From Oleiagrimonas sp035690885 (GTDB taxonomy: Bacteria > Pseudomonadota > Gammaproteobacteria > Xanthomonadales > Rhodanobacteraceae), in assembly GCA_035690885.1 (NCBI GenBank), contig DASSKC010000046.1, forward strand, positions 1-24,036: a stretch of 24,036 bases of DNA, read 5' to 3'. Shown piece by piece: positions 7,298-14,433 of this stretch. The notes beneath the pieces are model-generated. The model made no database searches. It worked only from the letters and a program-made list of their open reading frames with translations, and was not told the DNA's origin. Made by a program: the position numbers and the translations under genes. Positions within the stretch are counted from its first letter, which is position 1, and the number at the start of each line of letters is the position of its first letter.

Positions 7298-8478
7298 AGG
7301 TTGGCCTCGACAATCTTGTCGATCAGCGCATTGGCATCGGCCAGCTGCTGCTTGTACACATCGGTCGTGAACGCCGGCTTGTCGTGGGTCTGCTGTGCCA
7401 GCATCGGACCGTTCTGGTCATGCAGGTTGACACTGGCGCTCATCGACAGACCGATGCGCAACGGATGCTTTTTCAGCTCGTCCTTGTCCAGCGAGATGCG
7501 CACTGGCACGCGCTGCACAATCTTGATCCAATTGCCGGTGGCGTTCTGCGCCGGCAACAGCGAGAACGCGCTGCCGGTACCAATGCCCAGCGACTCGATC
7601 TTGCCGTGATACGTGACCGAACCGCCGTACAGATCGGAGGTCAGCTCCACCGGCTGGCCGATGCGCATGTCGGTGAGCTGGGTTTCCTTGAAGTTGGCAT
7701 CCACCCACACCTGATACAGCGGCACCACGGCCATCAAGGCCATGCCCGGCCGGACCTGCTCGCCGACCTGCACGGTGCGCTTGGCCACGTAACCGGTCAC
7801 CGGCGCCAGGATCGAGGTACGCACGTTGTCGAGGTAGGCAGCACGCAGTTTGGCCTCGGCCGCCTTGACCGCCGGGTTGTCGGCAACCTTGGTCTTGCCG
7901 ATCAGGGCCTTGGTCGTGTGCAGGTGCTGCTTGGCCGTGATCAGGGCGCTTTGCGCGGCCGACAAGGCATCGCGCGCGTGCGACAGCACTTCCGCGGAGA
8001 TGGCGCCGGACTCGGCCAGGCCCTTGCGTCGGTCGTAATCGGACTGCGCCTTGTCCAGCGCCACCTTGCGCGCGGCGACCTGGGCCTTGGCGGCCTCGAC
8101 ATTGTTGTACAGACCGCGCACCTTGCGCACGGCCTGGGCCAGTTGCGCTTCGGCCGCCGACAAAGCGACTTCCGTGTTGCTCGGGTCGAGCTTCACCAGC
8201 ACGTCACCGGCATGCACCAGATCGCCATTGCGGACACCGATGGTGATCACGGTACCGGGCACCTGCGAGGAGATCTGCACGATGTTGCCGCCGACATAAG
8301 CATCGTCGGTGTCCGCGTACCAGCGTCCTTCCAGGAAATACCACAGCGCCCAGCCGATGATCGCCAGCACCACGATGACCAGCAACAGGCGCAGAAAGAA
8401 CTTGCGCTTGCCGTTGCGCTTGGATGACGTCTGCTCGGGCGTCGATTCGGAGACGGCGTTGTTGGTTTCGTCAGTCAT
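7294..8478 (-). CDS. emrA: EmrA-type membrane fusion protein (HlyD family efflux adaptor)
   Basis: This periplasmic adaptor links the EmrB pump to an outer-membrane channel. The product has 394 residues (E. coli EmrA has 390). A short cytoplasmic N-terminus rich in Ser, Lys and Arg is followed by one membrane anchor (about 27-49), the typical start of the first beta segment DTDDAYVGGNIVQIS (56-70), a lipoyl-like half, a long alpha-helical coiled-coil hairpin rich in Ala, Lys and Gln (about 105-215), the second lipoyl half SILAPVTGYVAKRTVQVGE, and a beta-barrel segment VDANFKETQL. The C-terminus LIDKIVEANL corresponds to LIDDIVKAN in E. coli EmrA, so it is complete. The start codon overlaps the stop of the outer-membrane gene by ATGA, indicating translational coupling. 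The stop codon lies within the neighbouring GTAG repeat. Confidence 0.95.
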   Translation of the reverse strand: MTDETNNAVSESTPEQTSSKRNGKRKFFLRLLLVIVVLAIIGWALWYFLEGRWYADTDDAYVGGNIVQISSQVPGTVITIGVRNGDLVHAGDVLVKLDPSNTEVALSAAEAQLAQAVRKVRGLYNNVEAAKAQVAARKVALDKAQSDYDRRKGLAESGAISAEVLSHARDALSAAQSALITAKQHLHTTKALIGKTKVADNPAVKAAEAKLRAAYLDNVRTSILAPVTGYVAKRTVQVGEQVRPGMALMAVVPLYQVWVDANFKETQLTDMRIGQPVELTSDLYGGSVTYHGKIESLGIGTGSAFSLLPAQNATGNWIKIVQRVPVRISLDKDELKKHPLRIGLSMSASVNLHDQNGPMLAQQTHDKPAFTTDVYKQQLADANALIDKIVEANL

Positions 8479-10172
8479 GGGTGGTTCTCAACGCGGGATC
8501 GAAGGAGGTGGGGAGTAATCGTGTGCGACGCCGCCGGCGTCCACGTATCGGCAGCGCGCGGGTCGGTGGCGGCCGCGTCCGGTGTGGTCGCCGGGTCCGC
8601 AACACCGATGTCGGCCGCGCCGGAATTGCGCGCGGTGGCCCGATCGGTTGTCGACTCAACGGGTAGGTTCGCGGCGATTGCCTGCGTCGACCCGGCGTGG
8701 GCCGACGCCTCGGCGTCAACCGCCGGTTGTCCCGACGCCATCGCGCCCACGTCGGCATGAAAGCCACCGCCAAGCGCATGGATCAGTTGAATCGACAGGT
8801 CGACCTGACGCGCGTGCAATGCGGCGGCAGCCTGCTCGGCCTTGAGCAATTGCTGGCGCACGTTGAGTGCTTCCAGATAACTGCCGACGCCGGCCTTGTA
8901 ACGCTGCTCGGAAAGCTCCCAGGCTTCGCGAGCCGCCTGCAACGCCTGCTGCTGGGCCGCCACTTGCGCCTTGAGCGACTGGAGCCCGTTCAACTCGTTG
9001 GCGACCTGGTTGATCGCGCCGATCAGAGTCTTGTTGTAGGTGGCCACGGCCAGGTCGTAGGTGGCGTCGGTGCCGGACAGATTGGCACGCAAACGGCCGC
9101 CATCGAAGATCGGCAAGCTGATCGCCGGAGCAATCTGGAAGAACCGCGCCGGCAACTGGAACAGCGTGTCACCACCCTTGTTCACCAGGCCGGCCATGGC
9201 GCCCAGGCTGATGTTGGGCAGGAACCTGGCCTTGGCCGCCTTGATGCCCTGCCCGGCCGCTTCCACGCGCCAACGCGCGGCGACCAGATCGGGGCGGCGT
9301 CCGAGCAGGTTGGCCGGCAGATTGGCGGGCACCGCGACGCGCGCCGGCGTCAGCAGCTGCGGACGCCGGATGTCCAGACCACGGTCCGGCCCCTGGCCCA
9401 GCAACACCGACAAGGCCACGCGCGCGGCGTCGACCTGATGGCCGGCCTTGGCCAGCTGCTCCCTGGCCAAGGCCACTTCGGCGTCGCCACGCTTGAGCTG
9501 CAACTTGCTGTCGATGCCGGCATGCACGCGCTGCGCGGTCAGCTTGTGGGCACCGCGCGCGCGCTTGAGTTCTTCACGCGCGATCGCCTGTTGCTTGAAC
9601 GCATAACCGAGCTGGGCGTACGCGCGCGCCACGTTGACCGACACCATCAAGCGCGCGGCATGCGTGTCGACGACGGCGGCATGCGCCTGATCGACCGCGG
9701 CTTCCCAGGCGGCGCGCTTGCCGCCCCACAGATCCAGATCCCAATTGAAACCCAGATAACCGTACTTGATCCAGCCAAAATGGCCGCCCAGCGGTGCCGG
9801 CACCAGTGTGCTCGGCAAATGCGCACCGGAAATGCTGGCCGACGCCTTCACCCCCGGCTTGCGACCGGCGTCGACAATGCGCGCCTTGGCCGCGGCCTTG
9901 CGCGCACGCGCGCTGGCGATCGCGATATCGGGGTTGTGCTTGAGCGCCTCGGCAATCAACGCATCAAGCTGCGGATCGCCCAACGCCGTCCACCAGTTCG
10001 CGCGCGGCCAGGTCGCACGGGTCAGTGCCGCGCCGGCCAAACTGCGCTCGGCGTGCAAGCTGCCGGCATCAATCATGTGGCCACTGGGCTTGATGCCCTG
10101 GCTGCTGGCGCAAGCGCCCAGCAATACCGCCATGGCGCAAGCGGCGACGAGGGGAAACAGTCGCAATCGCAT
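8475..10172 (-). CDS. Outer-membrane efflux lipoprotein (TolC/NodT family)
   Basis: This is the outer-membrane channel of the EmrAB-like tripartite pump. A lipoprotein signal ends LLGACASS, so the mature protein should be lipidated at that Cys. Two repeated OEP halves follow: the first includes WWTALGDPQLDALIAEAL and NPDIAIASARARKA, the second LLGRRPDLVAARWRVEAAG and LPNISLGAMAGL, SLPIFDGGRLRANL and YKAGVGSYLEALNVRQQLL. These are standard NodT-type channel segments. After the usual family end (ALGGG) there is an unusual Ala/Thr/Asp-rich tail of about 95 residues (471-565) of low complexity. The start ATG at 10172 gives MRLRLFPLV; a GTG nine bases upstream (10181) is an alternative. It begins 23 bp after marR and overlaps emrA by four bases, so it belongs to the same operon. 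Confidence 0.93.
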   Translation of the reverse strand: MRLRLFPLVAACAMAVLLGACASSQGIKPSGHMIDAGSLHAERSLAGAALTRATWPRANWWTALGDPQLDALIAEALKHNPDIAIASARARKAAAKARIVDAGRKPGVKASASISGAHLPSTLVPAPLGGHFGWIKYGYLGFNWDLDLWGGKRAAWEAAVDQAHAAVVDTHAARLMVSVNVARAYAQLGYAFKQQAIAREELKRARGAHKLTAQRVHAGIDSKLQLKRGDAEVALAREQLAKAGHQVDAARVALSVLLGQGPDRGLDIRRPQLLTPARVAVPANLPANLLGRRPDLVAARWRVEAAGQGIKAAKARFLPNISLGAMAGLVNKGGDTLFQLPARFFQIAPAISLPIFDGGRLRANLSGTDATYDLAVATYNKTLIGAINQVANELNGLQSLKAQVAAQQQALQAAREAWELSEQRYKAGVGSYLEALNVRQQLLKAEQAAAALHARQVDLSIQLIHALGGGFHADVGAMASGQPAVDAEASAHAGSTQAIAANLPVESTTDRATARNSGAADIGVADPATTPDAAATDPRAADTWTPAASHTITPHLLRSRVENHP

Positions 10173-10195
10173 GAGATTCACATCCGGTTTCGCGG

Positions 10196-10654
10196 TCAGT
10201 GGGGGTGGCGCAGCGTGGCGAGTATGCGCTGCAGGTAGTCGATCAGGTGTTCACGCTCGTTGCTGTCGAGCGAGGTCTGGGCCGCATCGAGCACACGCTC
10301 GCTGCAACCATCCAGATTGCGGCACAAGGTTTTGCCCGCGGCCGTCAACTCGATGCGCAAGGCCCGCCGGTCCTTCGGGTCGGGCTTGCGCTTCAGATAG
10401 CCCTTGTCCTCGAGCTGGTCGAGCAGGCGCGTCATCGCGCCGGCATCGTGGCCGAGTGAACGCGCCAGCTCGCCGGCACTCACCGGTCCCAACCGGCGCA
10501 AATGCTTGAGCGCGTGCACCTGACTGAAACGCAGTTCGAACCCGCGCTCGACCAGTTCCTGTTCGAGCGCCCGCACCAGTTCCGATTTCACCTGCCCAAG
10601 CAGGATGCCCAGACTGCGTGGCGTCTGGGTCGCGTTGGTATCGGACGAGTTCAT
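10196..10654 (-). CDS. MarR-family transcriptional regulator of the efflux operon
   Basis: A dimeric winged-helix repressor that usually senses the phenolic or lipophilic compounds exported by its target pump. The 152-residue product has the MarR pattern: N-terminal dimerisation helix, helix-turn-helix LRRLGPVSAGELARSLGHDAGAMTRL written in two parts (LRRLGPVSAGELAR then SLGHDAGAMTRLLDQLEDKG), and the wing with the DPKDRRALRIELTAAG signature of the family. It is first in the operon with the channel, adaptor and pump genes. The start at 10654 (MNSSDTNATQ) has no ribosome binding site; the predicted transcript begins at or within about three bases of this ATG, so it may be translated as a leaderless message. 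An in-frame TTG at 10690 lies inside the -35 box and is unlikely. Autorepression through the overlapping palindrome is inferred. Confidence 0.93.
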   Translation of the reverse strand: MNSSDTNATQTPRSLGILLGQVKSELVRALEQELVERGFELRFSQVHALKHLRRLGPVSAGELARSLGHDAGAMTRLLDQLEDKGYLKRKPDPKDRRALRIELTAAGKTLCRNLDGCSERVLDAAQTSLDSNEREHLIDYLQRILATLRHPH

Positions 10655-10662
10655 GGCGGCGC

Positions 10663-10690
10663 ATTTTATTGCGATAGATATATTTGTCAA
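10663..10690 (-). promoter_or_regulatory. Sigma-70 promoter of marR-efflux operon, probably leaderless
   Basis: On the minus strand a perfect TTGACA (10685-10690) is followed after 16 bp by TAAAAT (10663-10668). Only eight bases separate the -10 from the marR ATG at 10654, so transcription should start at or just before the start codon. The -35 lies in the centre of the palindromic operator, so a bound repressor would block polymerase. Confidence 0.7.
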
Positions 10691-10708
10691 GGCAAATATA
10701 TCTATCGC
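10671..10708. promoter_or_regulatory. Perfect inverted repeat, putative MarR operator
   Basis: GCGATAGATATATTTG (10671-10686) and CAAATATATCTATCGC (10693-10708) are exact reverse complements, 16 bp each, around the 6-bp spacer TCAAGG. The AT-rich arms contrast with the GC-rich surroundings. MarR dimers bind such palindromes, and this one overlaps the marR promoter, so it is the likely site of autoregulation. The arms are longer than the usual 8-10 bp MarR half-sites and could hold two dimers. Confidence 0.8.
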
Positions 10709-10729
10709 ATATTCTGATCCGTCAACTGT

Positions 10730-11041
10730 TTATGCGCGACGGACCCGACAGCCCGGATGCGGCGCCTTGGCGACCATCGGCGCATCCAGCCGCTCGAGCT
10801 CGTTGAGCTCGTCGCGCAGCAGCGCGGCCAGGGCCGGATCACGCACGTCGAACAGGTCGAACACACCCAGGGCCCGCAAGACCGGCAGCTGCGCCAGCGC
10901 CCGTCCTTCGGCTTGCCGCCGTACATCCTCCGGCGTGGCCGTATCCAGCATCAGTTGTGCACAAGCCACAAACGTGGCCAGGGCCGAAGCAGCCGGCTTG
11001 GGCTGCTCGTGATAAGTTGCCGAAAATGCCTGTCTTGTCAT
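10730..11041 (-). CDS. Small hypothetical protein, 103 residues
   Basis: I do not recognise the family. The product is mostly helical by composition (many Ala, Leu, Glu, Arg), with a hydrophobic stretch SALATFVACAQLML near residues 19-32 that is too short and mixed to be a sure membrane segment. A charged middle LLRDELNELERLD looks like an amphipathic helix. The best evidence that it is real is a textbook AGGAGG located five bases before ATG 11041. It ends 22 bp before the marR operator and is divergent from the AraC-type regulator, with 110 bp between the two likely starts. That arrangement suggests it may be the regulator's target. Function unknown. Confidence 0.65.
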   Translation of the reverse strand: MTRQAFSATYHEQPKPAASALATFVACAQLMLDTATPEDVRRQAEGRALAQLPVLRALGVFDLFDVRDPALAALLRDELNELERLDAPMVAKAPHPGCRVRRA

Positions 11042-11151
11042 GTCTGCCTCCTGGATATGACCCGCTCACCGTGGCCGGACTTCTGCCACGGGACAGGCAG
11101 ATTACGCCATGGCAAGCTCATGCCGTTAACGCAAACGGGCCAAACACTGTC

Positions 11152-11961
11152 GTGAACGCGCCAACCCGAAATTTGCCCAAGCTCGGCATTACCGACCTGG
11201 AGGACGCAGGCGGCCCGCCGCTCGTCGCCTACGTGGTCGAGGGCAAGCCGATCACCGGAGAGACCGATTGGCACCATCATTTGCGCGGCCAGTTCATGTA
11301 CGTGGAAAGCGGCATGGCATGCGTGCGCACGCATGCCGGCGTGTGGGCGGTCACCCCGCACCGTGTCAGCTGGATACCGCCGGGCATCGAACACACCGTG
11401 CGCATCATCGAACCGATCACCGGCTGGGGCGTCTGGGTGGCACCGGAAGCGACCGCCGAGTTGCCGGCCAAACCGGCCATGTTGCGTGGCAGTCAATTGA
11501 TGCGTGCGCTGGTGTTGCGCGCGGTCGACTGGGCAGATCGCGACTGCCTCAACGATGCGCAACAACGCCTGATGGACGTGCTGATGGACGAAATGTGCCG
11601 TGCCCACGAACCGGACAACCCGATCAGCTTGCCGATGCCCGACGACCGCCGCCTGCTGCGTATAGCCCAGGCCTTGCTGGCCCATCCCGGCGACACCCGT
11701 ACGCGCGAGGAATGGGCCAGCTCCGCCGGACTGTCCACGCGCAGCCTGACGCGCCGCTTCCGCGACGAAACCGGATTGAGCTTCGTGCAATGGCGCCAGC
11801 AGGCGCGGCTGGGCCATGCGTTGGAGCAACTCGGTCAAGGCACCGCCGTCACCCTCGTCGCCGATGCCATGGGTTACGCCAGCGTCAGCGCCTTTGTCGC
11901 CATGTTCCGCCGCAGCATGGGACAATCGCCGGGCAAGTACCTGAGTCTTGATCCGGTGTAA
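11152..11961 (+). CDS. AraC-family transcriptional regulator with cupin sensor domain
   Basis: A DNA-binding regulator with an N-terminal cupin-like domain (about residues 28-95; segments HHHLRGQFMYVESG and VTPHRVSWIPPGIEHTV) and a C-terminal pair of helix-turn-helix motifs (about 170-265; SSAGLSTRSLTRRFRDETG and VADAMGYASVSAFVAMFRR, then QSPGKYL, the classical AraC ending). Length from the chosen GTG start is 269 residues, as usual for the cupin/AraC class. The open frame extends upstream to 10957, across the start of the divergent small gene; GTG 11152 just before APTRNLPKLG is my choice because family members begin around here, and GTG 11071 is an alternative. Neither has a good ribosome binding site. 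The ligand is unknown; control of the divergent small gene is an inference from position. Confidence 0.88.
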   Translation: MNAPTRNLPKLGITDLEDAGGPPLVAYVVEGKPITGETDWHHHLRGQFMYVESGMACVRTHAGVWAVTPHRVSWIPPGIEHTVRIIEPITGWGVWVAPEATAELPAKPAMLRGSQLMRALVLRAVDWADRDCLNDAQQRLMDVLMDEMCRAHEPDNPISLPMPDDRRLLRIAQALLAHPGDTRTREEWASSAGLSTRSLTRRFRDETGLSFVQWRQQARLGHALEQLGQGTAVTLVADAMGYASVSAFVAMFRRSMGQSPGKYLSLDPV

Positions 11962-12050
11962 GCGCATCCCGTCACGCCACGGCCACGCCGCAGCGGATCA
12001 AGTGCGTCCATGCATTCGACCTCCGGTCCCCACACCTGCGGAGCCACCCC

Positions 12051-12815
12051 ATGCGTTTCATCCCGTCTGCCCCCCAGCGTCGATCCATCGCCCTGACCCT
12101 GCTGGCTTTGGGCTTGATCGGCAGCGCCCATGCCGGCAACGCCAATCCCGGTTACGACCGCCCCGGCCTGGGTTTCGCGCCGGCGGCATTGCAAGCCGGC
12201 GACTTCACCTGGGAACAGGGCCTGCCGGACTTCAGCCGCAACGACGACACCACGTTCTACACCGCCGACAGCCTGTTCCGCCTTGGCCTGGGCGGCGCAT
12301 TCGAACTGCAGCTGGGCACGTCCTGGAACCACTTGTCGGCGCCGCACTACGACGCCTCAGGCATGGGCAGCACCAGCGTTGGCCTGAAATTCGCCCCGCA
12401 CACCTCCGGCGCCTTCAGCTGGGGCGTACTCGGCAGCGTGGCTTTTACCGACGGCTCGCGCGAGTTCGGCAACGCCGACAAGCAATACCTGCTGGGCGCG
12501 GCCGTCAACTGGCAGCTGGACGCGCGCAACTCGGTAGGCGCCTACGTCGAGAACAACCACGCGGACGGGCGCAACGATCAACTGCTCGCCGTCAATGCCG
12601 GCCACGCGTTGACCCCCACCGTCGGCGGCTACGTCGAGCTCGGTTGGCAACACCTCGACAGCCAGCGCAGCGGCACCATGGGCGGCGCCGGCCTGACCTG
12701 GATGGCCACCCCGAAAGTGCAACTGGACGCCAGCTTCCGCCACCGCATCGGCGGTGAGATCGACACCTGGCAAGGCGGATTGGGCGTATCGGTGTACTTC
12801 GGTCACGTGCTCTGA
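12051..12815 (+). CDS. Outer-membrane beta-barrel protein, phenol MetA-pathway/transporter-like
   Basis: The 254-residue product has a cleavable signal peptide ending SAHA (about residue 28) and then alternating amphipathic strands ending with VSVYFGHVL, a plausible outer-membrane terminal strand. The pattern (PGLGFAPAALQAGDFTWEQGLPDF near the start of the mature protein written as PGLGFAPAAL and GDFTWEQGLPD, then FELQLGTSW, VGLKFAP, WGVLGSVAFTDGS, VGAYVENNH) is like the transporter-type family once named Putative MetA-pathway of phenol degradation. This assignment is by resemblance only, and no substrate can be named. GGAG about nine bases before ATG 12051 supports the start. It follows the AraC-type regulator by 90 bp on the same strand and could be cotranscribed or independent. 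Confidence 0.75.
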   Translation: MRFIPSAPQRRSIALTLLALGLIGSAHAGNANPGYDRPGLGFAPAALQAGDFTWEQGLPDFSRNDDTTFYTADSLFRLGLGGAFELQLGTSWNHLSAPHYDASGMGSTSVGLKFAPHTSGAFSWGVLGSVAFTDGSREFGNADKQYLLGAAVNWQLDARNSVGAYVENNHADGRNDQLLAVNAGHALTPTVGGYVELGWQHLDSQRSGTMGGAGLTWMATPKVQLDASFRHRIGGEIDTWQGGLGVSVYFGHVL

Positions 12816-12859
12816 TCTCGGCACTGCGATGACTCCCGCAGCTTGCATTTTGCGAACGC

Positions 12860-12865
12860 TATACT
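12860..12865 (+). promoter_or_regulatory. Candidate -10 box for the M20 peptidase gene
   Basis: TATACT stands 34 bases before the start codon at 12900 in a short AT-richer patch. No convincing -35 is found at 16-18 bp, so this is only a candidate, possibly activator-dependent. Confidence 0.35.
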
Positions 12866-12899
12866 CGATTGACGTTCGGACAATGCGGAGAACCATCGA

Positions 12900-14291
12900 A
12901 TGTTGACATTGCGTACATGCTGCATGGCTGCCGTGATCTCGGCGGCCCTTGTGTGGGCACCCCACAGCCGCGCGGAAACCACCGCCCAGGTCATGCCCGA
13001 AACCATGACCATGCTGCACCACGCCATTGCCGTCAAAACCGTCGCAGGCAAGGGCAATGTCCCCGCTTTTGCGCATTATCTTGCCGACAAACTGAAGTCG
13101 GCGGGCTTTGCCGAATCGGACATCCAGATCATCCCGGTCGGCGATACCGCGGCGCTGGTCGCGCGTTACCGCGGCACCGGCGAAGGCAAGCCGATCCTGA
13201 TTTCCGCACACATGGACGTAGTCGCTGCCAAGGCCGACGAATGGAAAGATCACGCGCCATTCAAGCTGGTCAAGCGCGGCAAGCACCTGTATGGCCGCGG
13301 CGTGGCCGACATGAAGACCAATGTCGTCGCCATCGTCGAAACCATGATGCGGCTCAAGCGTGAAGGGTTCAAACCCGGTCACGACATGATCCTGGTGTTC
13401 TCCGGCGACGAGGAAACCTCGATGGCGTCCACCGCCATGCTGGCAAAAAAATTCCACGATGCCGAGTTCCTGCTCAATGGCGACGCCGGCGGCGGCGTGC
13501 TTTCGCCGCAGGGCAAGCCGGTCATTTTCGAGGTTCAGGCGGCGGAAAAGTCCTATGCCGATTTCACGCTGACCACGCATGCTCCCGGCGGTCATTCCAG
13601 CGAGCCGAATCCCGACAACGCGATCAACCGCCTGGCCATGGCACTGACACGCGTCGCCGATTACCAGTTTCCCGTTCGTCACAGCGAGATCACGCTGGCC
13701 TCGTTCAAGGCCAATGGCGAACACAACGGCGGGCCGCTGGCCAAGGCCATGCGCCAGTTCGCGGCCAACCCGGATGACGCCAAGGCCGCGGCGAAACTTT
13801 CATCCGACCCGGCTTATGTCGGGCAAATACGCACCACGTGCATTGCCACCATGCTCGAATCCGGCCACGCCCTCAATGCACTGCCGGAAACGGCGACCGC
13901 CAACATCAACTGCCGCATCTTTCCCGGCGTGAGCGTGGCGCACGTCAAAACGACACTGAAAAAAGTCATCGACGATCCGCGCGTCAAGATCACGCTGCCC
14001 GATCCCAGTGAAGCCGCGCCGCCATCACCGTTGCGTGCGGACGTAATGAACGCCGTCAAGGCGGCCGTCCACGCACGTTACCCGGACGTGACCGTCGTGC
14101 CCGGCATGTCCTCGGGCGCCACCGACAGCAAGCACTTCCGCCTGGCCGGCGTACCCAGCTACGGCGTCAACCCGATCTTTTCCAAGGCCGGCGCCGCCCA
14201 CGCACACGGGCGCGGGGAGAAAATCCTCGCCAGCGAAGTGCCGGCAGCGCTGACCTATTGGCATACGCTGTTGATGCAGCTGGCGAAATAA
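12900..14291 (+). CDS. Exported M20/M25/M40-family metallopeptidase
   Basis: A dinuclear zinc exopeptidase or amidohydrolase, probably periplasmic, releasing amino acids from peptides or acylated amino acids. The 463-residue product has a signal peptide (about 1-25, ending SRA). Zinc and catalytic residues are visible: His104 in SAHMDVV with catalytic Asp106, Asp137 in GVADMK, Glu171-Glu172 in GDEET, Asp195 in NGDAGG, and His436 in AHAHGRGE. The lid/dimerisation domain follows GGHSSEPNPDNAIN (about 236-345). Length and order are typical of carboxypeptidase-like M20 proteins. GGAGA lies about nine bases before ATG 12900. It is convergent with the HMG-CoA synthase gene. The exact substrate cannot be told from sequence. 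Confidence 0.94.
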   Translation: MLTLRTCCMAAVISAALVWAPHSRAETTAQVMPETMTMLHHAIAVKTVAGKGNVPAFAHYLADKLKSAGFAESDIQIIPVGDTAALVARYRGTGEGKPILISAHMDVVAAKADEWKDHAPFKLVKRGKHLYGRGVADMKTNVVAIVETMMRLKREGFKPGHDMILVFSGDEETSMASTAMLAKKFHDAEFLLNGDAGGGVLSPQGKPVIFEVQAAEKSYADFTLTTHAPGGHSSEPNPDNAINRLAMALTRVADYQFPVRHSEITLASFKANGEHNGGPLAKAMRQFAANPDDAKAAAKLSSDPAYVGQIRTTCIATMLESGHALNALPETATANINCRIFPGVSVAHVKTTLKKVIDDPRVKITLPDPSEAAPPSPLRADVMNAVKAAVHARYPDVTVVPGMSSGATDSKHFRLAGVPSYGVNPIFSKAGAAHAHGRGEKILASEVPAALTYWHTLLMQLAK

Positions 14292-14318
14292 AGGGAACGC
14301 GAATCATTGCGAGCGCGA

Positions 14319-14394
14319 TCGCGGCTTCCGCCGCTCCTACCATTACGGCGCTGATTCCACATGGCAGATGCAGGAGGAGCGGAAGCCCGGTCGG
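14319..14394. repeat. GTAG-type repeat ends, outward pair, second end degenerate
   Basis: TCGCGGCTTCCGCCGCTCCTAC apart from its first two bases (14321-14340) is the same end as in copies A to C, in the CTAC orientation. About 30 bp later CAGGAGGAGCGGAAGCCC (14371-14388) resembles the opposite end with a small deletion. The order is therefore inverted relative to the other pairs, with the GTAG heads facing each other. It fills the gap between the convergent M20 and HMG-CoA synthase genes. Confidence 0.65.
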
Positions 14395-14433
14395 CAGTCG
14401 CGTTGAGCCGGCATTTGTGGTTGCCGGAGCCGC

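Noticed and set aside
8697..10238. Long plus-strand open frame (513 codons) across the efflux channel gene
   Set aside because: Shadow of the NodT-type gene, with no domain or ribosome binding site. The same holds for the 428-codon frame at 7141-8427 over emrA.
12357..13724. Minus-strand open frame (455 codons) over the M20 peptidase and outer-membrane protein genes
   Set aside because: It crosses two well-supported plus-strand genes and their gap, and its translation shows no domain.
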